Assembly: GCA_937923325.1 (NCBI GenBank)
Contig: CAKZUQ010000038.1
Span: forward strand, 1 to 64,000
Source of the DNA: an uncultured Bacteriovoracaceae bacterium
GTDB lineage: Bacteria; Bdellovibrionota; Bacteriovoracia; Bacteriovoracales; Bacteriovoracaceae
Reading direction: 5' to 3'
Length of the DNA: 64,000 bases
Shown here one piece after another: positions 14,923-24,112 of this stretch; the first letter of the stretch is position 1, and each line of letters begins with the position of its first letter. Both the position numbers and the translations under genes were made by a program. The notes below the pieces were generated by a model. The model had not been told where the DNA came from. It did no database searches and was given only the letters and a program-made list of their open reading frames with translations.

Positions 14923-15915
14923 ATGATGAAAACACTTAAAGAACTACCCAGTAAAAGAGCAGAAACTATAAAGTTAATTGAAGAGTCTTTTGATTACTCT
15001 AACAATAATAGTTTTGAAATTGATTTCTATCCTTTAATGAGAGATGAAAATTCAGATAACAGCTATATTTTATTAAAAGATAATGAAGTTATAGGACATA
15101 TAGGGATTTTAAACAAATTCATTAAGATTGAAGATGAAATCTTTAACATTCCAATGCTAGGCGGGATTGTAATAAAAGAAGAATACAGAGGAAAAGGGTA
15201 TTTTAAACCATTTTTTAACGAAGTACTCTCAAATATAAACACTTCACCCTTTTCTTTGCTATGGTCAGATAAAATAGATCTATATAAGTCATTTGGATTT
15301 TACCCTTGTATAGAGCAGTATGAATACACTGGCAACGTCGACTCCGACAACCCTAATTTTATTAAAATGAAACTTGAAGAGTTATCAAGTAAAGAAATTA
15401 CCCAATTAAAGTCGATTTATGATAATTCTAAAGAAATTAGATATCAAAGATCCTTAAATGATTGGGATGTCTTAAAAAAAATTTCATCCAGCGATATCTA
15501 CATAAAGAAAGAACATAATAATATAACTAATTATTTTTTCATGAATAAAGGTGAAGACTTAAGTGATATTATTTATGAATATGGTGATATTAAAGATATT
15601 GAAGAAATATCAACTTATGGGATTTTGTGGACTCCTTGGAATTTAGAAGTGGATGATGAAGATTTTAAAAATATTTTATATGCTGCTTTATTAAAAATAA
15701 ATAATTTTGAAAGTTTTCAACAATTTATATTGCTTTATACTAAAGAGGCTATAAAGCTTAATAAGCTAGATAGTGAAATTGTGTCATTTTTGTTTGAAGG
15801 TAATAAAATGATTTTAAGTTATGAAGAATTTCTTCAAGGCATTTTTGGACCAAATAAATTTCAAGAGCTAAATGATAGTAAAAAAATCCTTATTAGCGGT
15901 CTCGATAGTATTTAA
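14923..15915 (+). CDS. GNAT-family N-acetyltransferase
   Basis: A 330-residue protein with an N-terminal GNAT fold: NEVIGHIGIL, then GGIVIKEEYRGKGYFKPFF, where the R/Q-x-x-G-x-G/A acetyl-CoA motif reads RGKGYF at about residues 90-95. LYKSFGFYPC is typical of motif B. The C-terminal half has no recognised domain. Many two-part GNATs act on proteins or small molecules, and the substrate here is unknown. It is divergent from the flagellin gene and has a weak sigma-28-like promoter, so flagellin or glycan modification is possible but unproven. Two adjacent ATG codons (14923 and 14926) could both start; no strong ribosome site is seen. Confidence 0.8.
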   Translation: MMKTLKELPSKRAETIKLIEESFDYSNNNSFEIDFYPLMRDENSDNSYILLKDNEVIGHIGILNKFIKIEDEIFNIPMLGGIVIKEEYRGKGYFKPFFNEVLSNINTSPFSLLWSDKIDLYKSFGFYPCIEQYEYTGNVDSDNPNFIKMKLEELSSKEITQLKSIYDNSKEIRYQRSLNDWDVLKKISSSDIYIKKEHNNITNYFFMNKGEDLSDIIYEYGDIKDIEEISTYGILWTPWNLEVDDEDFKNILYAALLKINNFESFQQFILLYTKEAIKLNKLDSEIVSFLFEGNKMILSYEEFLQGIFGPNKFQELNDSKKILISGLDSI

Positions 15916-15925
15916 ATAAAATAGA

Positions 15926-17638
15926 TTACTTAGAACGAGTCAAGAAGGATGCTCTAATAAAGATTAAGGCTGAAAAAGCCCATAATATCCATGTTATAAC
16001 AGGAATGTTTGTCAAATTAATAGAGTTACCTTTAGTAATAAAATAAATTCCGGAAATAAAGAATGTTGAACTAAAAAAAGTTAAAGCTAAAAATAACAAA
16101 GCTCTTCCTAAGAAGTTAATTTGATCATTAACTCCAACTACCTCAATATCAAGTCTATACTTCTTTTTAGCAAATTCTTTAAGAAGCCATCTCAAATGCC
16201 TTGGTATTATTCTAAGAGAACTGAGTGTGTCTCTTCCAATCCACATCGCTTCCTCTGTTAGAGCTTCTTTTGATACAATCCCAGATACAATATCTTTCAT
16301 TTCACTATCAATAATTTCAAAAATATTTAAATCAACACCTAATGACTTACCAACACCATCTAGTGTCATCAAAGATCTAAAAATAATAAACCATTGCCTA
16401 GGTAAATACATTTGATGTTTAGATAACGTTGTAACAATAGAGTTTATAAAAGCTGTTACATCCATATCTTGAACACTTAGTCCAACAAATGGTGCAAGTG
16501 ATGATTGAATATCTCTAACTAACTCTTCATGATCTGGAATTTGATCATAATCTGCCACATCTAAAAATTCATACACTAAATTCTCGTAATTATTTGAAAC
16601 AAGAGCAAAAAGAATAGCTACTAAACTTTCCCTATTTTTCTTACTTAACGTCCCCATTAGTCCAAAGTCTATTATTCCTACTTGTCCATTCTTAAGTAAA
16701 AAAAAGTTTCCACCATGAAGATCTGCATGAAAAAAACCATCAACTAACAAAGTATGAATAAATTTTTTAACGCTTGTGTTGAGTTTTCCTCTTAAACTAT
16801 CGTCTTTACCGAGTATTCCAATTTTATTAAATGGTCTTCCATCTAAATAAGTGCTTATAAGTAAATTCTCTGAGCTATATTCTTCAAATACGTCAGGCAA
16901 TAAGAATAATTTATCCTCATCTATTTTCTCTAAATTTGATTTTAATTTCTTAGAATTTTGAGCTTCAATTAAGAAGTTTAACTCTAAATTAATGCTTTCA
17001 AAAAAGTCATCAATTGCTCTTGAGATACCAAGATATTTAAATTCTTCTGAAACAAGTTCAAGCTTTTGAGCTAAAAAAGAAATAATTTCAAAGTCATTGA
17101 TAATAGTCTTTTTTATATCTGGTCTCCTAAGCTTAACAACGACATCCTGACCAGTTTTTAGCTTTGCTCTGTATACAATCCCAATTGATGCCATTCCAAT
17201 TGGATTCTCATTAAATTCAGAAAATATATCTTCAATTTTTTTTCCTAAACTTTTCTCAATTTCAGATCTAGCAAGATCAAAATCAATTCCTCCAGCTTCA
17301 CTCTGAAGTAACTTTAATTCAGATATCAAGTGGGGATCCAAGATATCTTCTCTTGAAGAGATTAACTGCCCAAGTTTTATAAAGCTTGGTCCAAGTTCTT
17401 CAAAAGACTTTCTTAAACGAAAACCAATAATTTCCCAAAAATCTTTTCCACGGCTTTCATTATATGCTTTTTCATACCTAACTTTTGGAATGACAAAGCC
17501 AGGTAAAACTCTATGAATCTTAGTTTTGGACATGATTTCATCAAATCCATTTCTCCAAAAAACAGAAATTATTTCCTTGGCCCTTGCGACATTTTTAATT
17601 GTCTTTGAAAGCTCAATACCTTTTTTTACTAAATCCAT
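15926..17638 (-). CDS. ubiB: UbiB/ABC1 (AarF)-family atypical kinase
   Basis: A 570-residue member of the ABC1/ADCK family, required in relatives for ubiquinone or other isoprenoid-lipid metabolism. Signature KxGQ is present (FIKLGQLISSR, about residues 95-105). The family's Ala-rich nucleotide loop reads GMASIGIVYRAK. The invariant lysine is in VVVKLRRP, the catalytic loop is HADLHGGNFF (usually HADPHPGN), and the metal motif is IIDFGLMG. Two transmembrane segments at about 510-535 and 545-563 anchor the C-terminus, as in bacterial UbiB. Its 3' end is 10 bases from the convergent acetyltransferase. A weak terminator-like hairpin lies in its leader. Confidence 0.88.
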   Translation of the reverse strand: MDLVKKGIELSKTIKNVARAKEIISVFWRNGFDEIMSKTKIHRVLPGFVIPKVRYEKAYNESRGKDFWEIIGFRLRKSFEELGPSFIKLGQLISSREDILDPHLISELKLLQSEAGGIDFDLARSEIEKSLGKKIEDIFSEFNENPIGMASIGIVYRAKLKTGQDVVVKLRRPDIKKTIINDFEIISFLAQKLELVSEEFKYLGISRAIDDFFESINLELNFLIEAQNSKKLKSNLEKIDEDKLFLLPDVFEEYSSENLLISTYLDGRPFNKIGILGKDDSLRGKLNTSVKKFIHTLLVDGFFHADLHGGNFFLLKNGQVGIIDFGLMGTLSKKNRESLVAILFALVSNNYENLVYEFLDVADYDQIPDHEELVRDIQSSLAPFVGLSVQDMDVTAFINSIVTTLSKHQMYLPRQWFIIFRSLMTLDGVGKSLGVDLNIFEIIDSEMKDIVSGIVSKEALTEEAMWIGRDTLSSLRIIPRHLRWLLKEFAKKKYRLDIEVVGVNDQINFLGRALLFLALTFFSSTFFISGIYFITKGNSINLTNIPVITWILWAFSALIFIRASFLTRSK

Positions 17639-17651
17639 TCACCTATTCTAT

Positions 17652-17677
17652 TGAAAAAAGGAACATTTATCTTCCTT
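17652..17677 (-). terminator. Terminator-like hairpin in the ubiB leader
   Basis: On the minus strand AAGGAA and TTCCTT flank an 8-base loop and are followed by TTTTTTC, 14 bases before the ubiB ATG. The stem is short, so any attenuation would be modest. Confidence 0.3.
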
Positions 17678-17729
17678 ACGTAGATTTTTCCCTATGACGT
17701 ATTAATTCCATTACCGTACAATATCGACT

Positions 17730-18224
17730 ATGAAATTTATTATATTATTTCTATTAATTACAAGTTCACTCAGCTATTCAGCTGAAATATGTTCTCGTAT
17801 TGCTAAAATCAACTTTCAAGAGGTTCTTGTAGACGCTGGGGATGGAAGAAAAGCAGAAGGGTTAAGATTTTATTTAGAAAAGGACCCTATAGCAAAAAAC
17901 CTTCTAAATGAGTATCAAAAAATAAATAGACCTTCAATTTGGAGTGTTGCAACATCCACATTAGGTTCAGTTATGATTTTAACGGGTATATTTCAGACAG
18001 GGGAAAGTAACGCATCTAACAAAAACAATCTAATATTTGCTGGTGCAGCAATTATTGGAATTAACTATTTAATTAATAAAACTATTTCTCAAAGCAGTGA
18101 AAAAATACTAAATAAAGCTGTAGAACAATATAATAAAAGAAATCTGCCAAAAATTTATTTTAACCCATACATTGATAATTCAAATAACTTAGGTGGGTCA
18201 GCGGGTTTAATACAGAGATTTTAA
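17730..18224 (+). CDS. Exported/membrane protein of unknown function
   Basis: A 164-residue protein with a signal peptide (1-17, SLSYSA), a short soluble region, and two hydrophobic segments at about 71-89 and 99-115. The tail is hydrophilic with a Gly/Asn-rich end. I recognise no family. The stop is one base from the next ATG, so it is the first gene of a likely operon with the cysteine-rich protein, greA and recG. Confidence 0.65.
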   Translation: MKFIILFLLITSSLSYSAEICSRIAKINFQEVLVDAGDGRKAEGLRFYLEKDPIAKNLLNEYQKINRPSIWSVATSTLGSVMILTGIFQTGESNASNKNNLIFAGAAIIGINYLINKTISQSSEKILNKAVEQYNKRNLPKIYFNPYIDNSNNLGGSAGLIQRF

Positions 18225-18225
18225 A

Positions 18226-18510
18226 ATGAGCAATTGTTATAAATGTAATACGACGATAACTTTAAGTACCCATCAAAAGATTACCAGATCTGATGAGTGT
18301 CCCAACTGTTATACAGATCTAAGATGCTGCAAAATGTGCTCTTTTCATGATACAAATTCATATAATGAGTGTAGAGAACCAAGTGCTGATAGAATTACTG
18401 AAAAAGAGAAGAAAAATTTTTGTGACTACTTTGACTTTACAACTAATAAAAGCAACAAAGAAGATGAGAAAACGGACCTTTTGGCCAAAGCATCATCGCT
18501 ATTTAAATAA
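18226..18510 (+). CDS. Small cysteine-rich, probably metal-binding protein
   Basis: 94 residues with ten cysteines, most in the first 60 residues: CYKC (4-7), CPNC (25-28), then CCKMC and later single Cys in NECRE and FCDYF. The pattern fits one or two zinc-ribbon-like knuckles followed by a charged helix. No catalytic domain is apparent. It sits directly before greA and recG, so a transcription- or DNA-related role is possible by position. It is probably a conserved family without a known function. Confidence 0.7.
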   Translation: MSNCYKCNTTITLSTHQKITRSDECPNCYTDLRCCKMCSFHDTNSYNECREPSADRITEKEKKNFCDYFDFTTNKSNKEDEKTDLLAKASSLFK

Positions 18511-18521
18511 GGAATATATAT

Positions 18522-18995
18522 ATGTCTAAATCACCAATGACTAAAGCTGGATTTGAAGCAATAAGCTTAGAACTAGAAAGTCTTTTAAAAAATGATAGAG
18601 AAAAAGTAAAAATAGAGATTGCAGAAGCAAGAGAGCATGGAGACTTAAAAGAAAATGCTGAGTATCATGCAGCAAAAGAAAAACAATCTCACATTGAAGG
18701 AAGGATTGGCGAACTTCAAGCTAAAGTTGCAACTGCAGAAGTTATTGACCCTACTGTCATAGAAAAAGAGACCATTGTATTTAGTGCAACGGTAAAACTA
18801 TACAGCGAAGAAAAAGATCAATCTTACACGTATCAAATTGTTGGACAGGATGAAGCGATGACAAGTGATACAAAGATCTCTTTCTCCTCTCCTTTAGGTA
18901 AAGCTCTTTTAGGTAAAGAAGAGGGTGACGAAATTGTTGTTAAAGCTCCAAAAGGAGATGTTATCTACGAAGTAGAAAGTGTCGAATATAAGTAA
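18522..18995 (+). CDS. greA: Transcription elongation factor GreA
   Basis: A 157-residue GreA that rescues backtracked RNA polymerase by stimulating transcript cleavage. The N-terminal coiled coil (about 1-75) carries the tip motif HGDLKENAEYHAAK with the conserved acidic residues. The C-terminal FKBP-like domain includes SSPLGKALLGKEEGD and ends in YEVESVEYK. Full length for the family. The 3' end overlaps recG by 17 bases. Confidence 0.96.
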   Translation: MSKSPMTKAGFEAISLELESLLKNDREKVKIEIAEAREHGDLKENAEYHAAKEKQSHIEGRIGELQAKVATAEVIDPTVIEKETIVFSATVKLYSEEKDQSYTYQIVGQDEAMTSDTKISFSSPLGKALLGKEEGDEIVVKAPKGDVIYEVESVEYK

Positions 18996-21048
18996 AAAAC
19001 TAACATGGGAAAGCTCAATACTCGAGCTTTCCAAGACAAAAAGAATCCCAAAAAATCTTCAATCCCTATACGATTCAGGTATTAAAACCTTAAGAGAACT
19101 TGTATGGGTTATACCTTTGAAAGTTCAAAAAACACCTGTACTATCAGATTTTTCGACAATAACCGTAGATGAGCTATTCTTAGGCAAAGGAAAAGTGATT
19201 AATACAAAAATCACTCCTAGTTTTAAGGTACACTCCAAAAGAAAAATAAAATTATTCAATATTCAGGTAGTTGTTAAAGATACTCTTAGTGAAAACTACC
19301 TTACACTAAAATGGTTTAACGCATATCCAAACACTATCAAAGAGTTAAATGACAAAGAGGAACTTCTTTTTTTAGCAACTATTTCAGATTACAAGGGTAC
19401 TTTCCAAGCTATAAACCCTAAAATTGATCCACAACCTTTAAAAGAACAAAATATTGTTAATTACCCAACTATTAACTCTGTATCTAGTAGGTTCATAAAA
19501 TCGTTTATAATGACTATCCCACAAAGTCTTTGGAATCATCATATATATATAGAATACTCAGAAGTTTTAAATTACCTAAACTTAAATAATATATGTGAAA
19601 ACTTCAGAATCATTCATGGTCTCACAGCTTATAATCCTAGTGATTATAAAAAAGCAAAAAGTAGACTTATTTATTTAGAATTCTTCTTAGAACAATTAAA
19701 AGTTATTGCAAGAAAAAGAAAAAATCAAACACTTAAATCCGTAAAAATAGAATTACCAGAAGCTCATACATCTTCTTTTTTACAAAGGTTTCCATATGAA
19801 CTAACTGAAGATCAAAAAAAGTCTATCAAAGATATTGTTTGCGATTTAAACTCAGGAACTCCAATGATGAGAATTATCCAAGGAGATGTTGGTTGTGGAA
19901 AGACAACTGTTGCTATTGTAGGTGCTTTTATTGCAACTGAAAGTGGCCATCAAGTAGCAGTAATGTGTCCAACAGAGTCTCTCGCAAATCAATTATTTAA
20001 AGACTTTAGTGTTTTTTTTAAATCAACAATATGTCTTCTTACAAGTTCTTCTCAAAATAAAAGTGAAATTAAGAATAACTTAAAAAATGATTCAACTAAA
20101 ATTGCCATCGGAACTCACGCTCTACTTCAAGACAGTGTAGAGTTTAAAAACTTAAAACTTATAATTATCGACGAACAACATAAATTTGGTGTTGAACAAC
20201 GTCAAAAGTTGATTCAAAAAGGGGAAAATCCTCATACATTAATAATGAGTGCAACACCAATACCTAGAACCTTACAACTCTCAAAGTATGGAGATCTTGA
20301 TATTTCTACAATAAAAACAATGCCTAAGAACAAAAAAGAGATTAAAACTAGAATTGTAGAGCCTAAAAATTTTGAAAAGTTTTTAAGTTTTATAAAAACA
20401 AGAATATCACTTGGAGAACAAATATACATTGTGACTGCTGCAATTGAAGAATCTCAAATTGATATCAATGACCTGAATAACATATATTTAAATTTCAAAA
20501 CATATTTTCCATCAGAAAAGATTGGTACAATACATGGTAAGCAAACTCCAGAAGACAAAGATAATGCTCTTCAAAAGTTTAAAAATAAAGAGCTTCAAAT
20601 TTTAATTGCGACTTCTGTTATTGAAGTTGGTATTAATAATCCAAATGCGACAGTGATTGGTATTTTTAATCCTGAAAGATTTGGTCTTAGTTCTCTTCAT
20701 CAATTAAGAGGAAGAGTTGCAAGAGGGGCCAAAAGTGGTTTCTGTTTCTTAGTAACAGATAAATCAATCAGCTCTGAGAGCATAGAACGTCTAAAGATTA
20801 TGGAGGACACTAATAATGGCTTTCAAATAGCTCAAGCAGACCTTTTAAATAGAGGGCAAGGCAACTTATTTGGTAAAGAGCAGTCTGGAAAAAGTACGAC
20901 TAGAAATCTTGCAAACGTAATTGAGCACTTTGATATCTTTGAAAAGGTTTCAATAAATTTACATCGAGTGATGCGTGATCATCCTGAGTTAATTGATAAG
21001 TTAATCCCTAGTTTAGTTAACGAGAATATTATCTCATCTACAATTTAA
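18979..21048 (+). CDS. recG: ATP-dependent DNA helicase RecG
   Basis: A 689-residue RecG that reverses stalled forks and processes Holliday junctions. The N-terminal wedge/OB domain covers about 60-160. Helicase motifs: Walker A GDVGCGKT near 295, DEQHKFGVEQR (DExH box), SATPIPRTL (motif III), IATSVIEVGINNPNA, and QLRGRVARG (motif VI). A C-terminal TRG-type region follows. Translation starts at a GTG inside greA, 17 bases before the greA stop, implying coupling; no ATG lies nearby in frame. Confidence 0.95.
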   Translation: MSNISKKLTWESSILELSKTKRIPKNLQSLYDSGIKTLRELVWVIPLKVQKTPVLSDFSTITVDELFLGKGKVINTKITPSFKVHSKRKIKLFNIQVVVKDTLSENYLTLKWFNAYPNTIKELNDKEELLFLATISDYKGTFQAINPKIDPQPLKEQNIVNYPTINSVSSRFIKSFIMTIPQSLWNHHIYIEYSEVLNYLNLNNICENFRIIHGLTAYNPSDYKKAKSRLIYLEFFLEQLKVIARKRKNQTLKSVKIELPEAHTSSFLQRFPYELTEDQKKSIKDIVCDLNSGTPMMRIIQGDVGCGKTTVAIVGAFIATESGHQVAVMCPTESLANQLFKDFSVFFKSTICLLTSSSQNKSEIKNNLKNDSTKIAIGTHALLQDSVEFKNLKLIIIDEQHKFGVEQRQKLIQKGENPHTLIMSATPIPRTLQLSKYGDLDISTIKTMPKNKKEIKTRIVEPKNFEKFLSFIKTRISLGEQIYIVTAAIEESQIDINDLNNIYLNFKTYFPSEKIGTIHGKQTPEDKDNALQKFKNKELQILIATSVIEVGINNPNATVIGIFNPERFGLSSLHQLRGRVARGAKSGFCFLVTDKSISSESIERLKIMEDTNNGFQIAQADLLNRGQGNLFGKEQSGKSTTRNLANVIEHFDIFEKVSINLHRVMRDHPELIDKLIPSLVNENIISSTI

Positions 21049-21055
21049 GGTATTA

Positions 21056-21469
21056 TTGAGCTATACTCATTTTATGATAAAGCTTAAAATTATTAAATCA
21101 CAAGATTATAACCAAATTGGTGATTTCATATTTGGCAAGAATAGAGTTCTCTTTTCTAGTTCAAGCAAAGCAGATGTCTTATCTCCAGTAGATTTTGCCA
21201 TTGAAATTATCGATGATAGTATATTTTTACTCAATCCAAGCAATAAGGTACTTATTGATAATAAATTTTCAGGAGAATTATCGAAAATAAATATGAATAA
21301 AACTATTGGCATCGATGATTTTCAAATTCAAATAATCAACTTTAATTTCACATATAAGCTAACAACGAGAGAACTTCTCAACAAAAATACTGAATATATT
21401 ATAAAGAATAAACCTGATCTTCTAAAGAAGATCACAGATATAAGAAATGAAATCATCGATGCTCAGTAA
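21056..21469 (+). CDS. Small protein with a possible degenerate FHA-like fold
   Basis: About 137 residues. The central part (about 20-100) has the strand pattern of an FHA domain: IGDFIFGKNRVLFS, SSSSKADVLSP, an IEIIDDSIFLLNPSNKVLIDNK stretch broken into short strands, and IGIDDFQIQI. The phosphothreonine-binding residues (GR, SxxH) are not all present. A TTG at 21056 has AAGG five bases upstream; an ATG at 21074 lacks a good site. It overlaps the hydrolase gene by 23 bases. The fold call is a guess from pattern. Confidence 0.5.
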   Translation: MSYTHFMIKLKIIKSQDYNQIGDFIFGKNRVLFSSSSKADVLSPVDFAIEIIDDSIFLLNPSNKVLIDNKFSGELSKINMNKTIGIDDFQIQIINFNFTYKLTTRELLNKNTEYIIKNKPDLLKKITDIRNEIIDAQ

Positions 21470-22346
21470 TTTTTTAAAAGATAATATTTTAACTAAATCT
21501 AATAAAAAAGTTTCTTACTACAAAAACTTTAATAGCTTTGATGCCACCAAAGAAACTATTATTTTTAACTATGGTCTCGTTTGTAGCCATGAACACTTTA
21601 AACATCAAATAGAGTTTTTTTCTAAAACACACAATATCCTTGCCCATAACTATAGAGGTCACTTTAATAGTGAATCTGAAGTTGATTTTAAGGATGTTAA
21701 CTTTGAAAATATCTGTAGTGATATAAGGCAAATCTACTCAAAAGAAAATCTCACTCAAGCTCATCACATTGGCCATAGTATGGGTGTAAATGTTTCTCTA
21801 GAATTTTCTAAAAATTATCCTCACCTAGTTAAGAGTCTTACGCTCATCGCAGGAACAGCACAACCAGTTTTTGGCACAATGTTTAATTCAAATATTGTAG
21901 AACATCTTAATCCTATTCTAAAAATTATTTTCAACAAATATCCTAATGCTGTTAACAATTTTTGGAAACATACAAAACACAACCCTTTAATAAAAAGAAT
22001 CATTCATCAGGGTGGCTTTAACATCGATACAGTCAGCCAGGAATTCATTAATATTTATCTTGAAAAAATTAATGAGCTTGGACCTCACCTCTTTTTGAGA
22101 CTTTTAGAAGAAATGAATAGTCATGAAGCCCTTAGTTTTATATCTCAAATAAAACATAAAACTCTGATAATTGGAGGTGATAATGATAAAGTTATACCAA
22201 ATTACAATCAACGAATCCTACATGAAAAAATTCAGTATAGTGAGCTATTTATACTAAGAAATGGGAGCCATGTTCCTCAAATTGATTTCCCTGACTATAT
22301 AAATGAAAGAATATCTTTATTTTTTAAATCTCTAGCAAAGGCTTGA
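21447..22346 (+). CDS. Alpha/beta-fold hydrolase
   Basis: A 299-residue protein of the alpha/beta hydrolase superfamily. The nucleophile elbow GHSMGV lies near residues 113-118, an acidic residue occurs in GGDNDKV near 250, and the catalytic histidine in NGSHVPQ near 275. An HNYRGH stretch resembles the oxyanion/loop region of lipase- and haloperoxidase-like members. No signal peptide. It overlaps the upstream small gene by 23 bases and the convergent RelA/SpoT-like gene by 23 bases. The substrate is unknown. Confidence 0.85.
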   Translation: MKSSMLSNFLKDNILTKSNKKVSYYKNFNSFDATKETIIFNYGLVCSHEHFKHQIEFFSKTHNILAHNYRGHFNSESEVDFKDVNFENICSDIRQIYSKENLTQAHHIGHSMGVNVSLEFSKNYPHLVKSLTLIAGTAQPVFGTMFNSNIVEHLNPILKIIFNKYPNAVNNFWKHTKHNPLIKRIIHQGGFNIDTVSQEFINIYLEKINELGPHLFLRLLEEMNSHEALSFISQIKHKTLIIGGDNDKVIPNYNQRILHEKIQYSELFILRNGSHVPQIDFPDYINERISLFFKSLAKA

Positions 22347-23469
22347 AAAGTCTATTCATAGCAGACATAAGTTGAGAGTTCTTATACTCCTTGTGAGAAG
22401 CTTCTCCCTCTGTATTAATATTGTGACTTTCTAAATCAGTAATCTGAACCTCAAAAGGGTAAAAGAATCTGATACTTTGAGCGATATCTTTTGTCTGTAA
22501 ATTTAAAATTGCATCAGCTAACTGCCCATCTTCTTTTGAAGCTGTTTGTCTAATGTTATTTAACTCTTTTAAAAAAGGATTTTGATATTTTATTAACTGC
22601 CTTGAAGTAAAATGTACAGCTCTGTATTCCTTTGATGTATGAGCATTATCTGTTTCATCAGTAATTTTAGATGTATATATTTCATCAGATAAAATAGATT
22701 CTTTAGAAGTAAACATTTCCAAATTAAAAATAGTGTTAACTGTTCGACTAGGCTTAAGATTATTTGTAATGATTACGTAGTTTTCTCTTAAAAAATTTAT
22801 AACCTTTAAAATATCTTGTTTTGACTCAGTAATAAATCTAACTCCAATTCTATCGAACAATTCTTCGGCTACATTTTCTTTCTTATGAAGAAGTTTAATA
22901 ATTGTACTTTCTCTTGTCTTATTCGATTTCGTTTCAAAGTTATGTAAGTAAATTTTTTCATCATCAGAATCTGAAGATAGATATAATTTATCGTTTTCAT
23001 CTCTTTGTAAATATTTATAAAATCTATCAAATATCTGTGTTTGAATTGTTGTAAAGTAATGATACCTCAAGTCTTTATCTGTATGAAGAATTGTATGCAT
23101 CACCTTAAGTATAATAGACCCCCAAAGAGTATCTTCTTTGGTGACTTCATCAGTATAATTATTTGAAGATATTAAACCTAAATCTGCGACATCTATAATT
23201 GTATAAAATATATTTGGTATAACAAAATCAAGACCATCAGGATTTCCACTTTTTAAAAAGTACCGCTTAATAAATTGCATTGCCTCCTGAAATATACCAA
23301 AAAGCTCAGCGCTTTCAATAGGATCTGTTAAATCGAAGCCATAACTCTTAAAAAACTTACAACTATCTTCTTTATTTTCAAATGGACCTATAAAAGAACT
23401 AGAATCTAATGAAGATTCTCCAGAGAGAATTAATTTCAAAGAGTTTATATCTGACATATTAAATGGCAC
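22324..23469 (-). CDS. RelA/SpoT-type nucleotide (alarmone) synthetase-domain protein
   Basis: About 380 residues. The second half carries the marks of a RelA/SpoT synthetase domain (residue numbers count from a GTG at 23478): TRESTIIKLLHKK (187-200), the counterpart of the R-x-K...K ATP-binding helix; LFDRIGVRFI (207-216); SKEYRAVHF (282-290), matching the GYRSIH motif with Glu for Gly; and FEVQIT (342-347) followed by GEASHKEYK (358-366), matching the EIQI...A-x-x-H...K block. There is no HD hydrolase, TGS or ACT domain. The N-terminal 180 residues are unlike known regulators. It could make (p)ppGpp or a related alarmone. I placed the start at the GTG 23469 because AGGTG stands 6-7 bases ahead; 23478 (GTG) and 23457 (ATG) are alternatives. 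Confidence 0.75.
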   Translation of the reverse strand: MPFNMSDINSLKLILSGESSLDSSSFIGPFENKEDSCKFFKSYGFDLTDPIESAELFGIFQEAMQFIKRYFLKSGNPDGLDFVIPNIFYTIIDVADLGLISSNNYTDEVTKEDTLWGSIILKVMHTILHTDKDLRYHYFTTIQTQIFDRFYKYLQRDENDKLYLSSDSDDEKIYLHNFETKSNKTRESTIIKLLHKKENVAEELFDRIGVRFITESKQDILKVINFLRENYVIITNNLKPSRTVNTIFNLEMFTSKESILSDEIYTSKITDETDNAHTSKEYRAVHFTSRQLIKYQNPFLKELNNIRQTASKEDGQLADAILNLQTKDIAQSIRFFYPFEVQITDLESHNINTEGEASHKEYKNSQLMSAMNRLFKPLLEI

Positions 23470-23525
23470 TGATTTCACCTAGTTTTTAGTTTTCATATTA
23501 TCGTTGCAAAGTTAACCTATTCCTT

Positions 23526-23999
23526 ATGAAATCGCAAAAATATATGAAGATCTTCCTTTCTTACTTTGGAGTGGGTTATGCAAAATATGCTCCAGGAACT
23601 ATGGGAAGTATAGCTACCCTACCTTTAATGTTTGGCCTCGCAAAACTCAAGCTTGGTTTAGCTATTTATATTTCTTTATTGATCGTTCTAACTATTGTCT
23701 CATGTTTTTTTGCTGATATTATTCAGAAAAAGGAAAATTTACATGATCCTCAATGGATTGTAATGGATGAAGTAATAGGAATGCTTGTCGCTTGGCTAGC
23801 CTTCTATCCGAGTTTTAATATTTATATTGCTTTTAGTGTTCTAATAGTTTTTCGATTTTTTGATATAATTAAATTTTGGCCTGCAAGTTATTTTGATAAG
23901 AAAGTAACACATGGCTCAGGAACGATATTAGATGATGTGCTAAGTGCCATTTACGCAATAATTGTACTTCTTGTCTTACAAAAGTTTATAACATTCTAA
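23526..23999 (+). CDS. pgpA: Phosphatidylglycerophosphatase A
   Basis: A 157-residue membrane enzyme that dephosphorylates phosphatidylglycerol phosphate in the inner membrane. Family motifs: YAPGTMGSIATLP at about 19-31, QWIVMDEVIGMLVA (metal-binding acidic pair D-E), RFFDIIKFWPASYFDK, and HGSGTILDDVLSA near 137-149. Four hydrophobic segments are expected. It is divergent from the RelA/SpoT-like gene. Confidence 0.92.
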   Translation: MKSQKYMKIFLSYFGVGYAKYAPGTMGSIATLPLMFGLAKLKLGLAIYISLLIVLTIVSCFFADIIQKKENLHDPQWIVMDEVIGMLVAWLAFYPSFNIYIAFSVLIVFRFFDIIKFWPASYFDKKVTHGSGTILDDVLSAIYAIIVLLVLQKFITF

Positions 24000-24112
24000 T
24001 CAAAACCCAAGAATTTTAGTCAGTTACAAAATCCGTAGTTTTTCCGTATTTTGCTTGGCTATTATATAAAATGGTGCTAGATTGAATTTATTCAAATGAT
24101 AAGGAGAGAAAG

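Noticed and set aside
24020..24045. Possible LexA box upstream of recA
   Set aside because: TTAC and GTAG are separated by six bases instead of the three expected from the TTAC-N3-GTAA motif reported for Bdellovibrio; not convincing.
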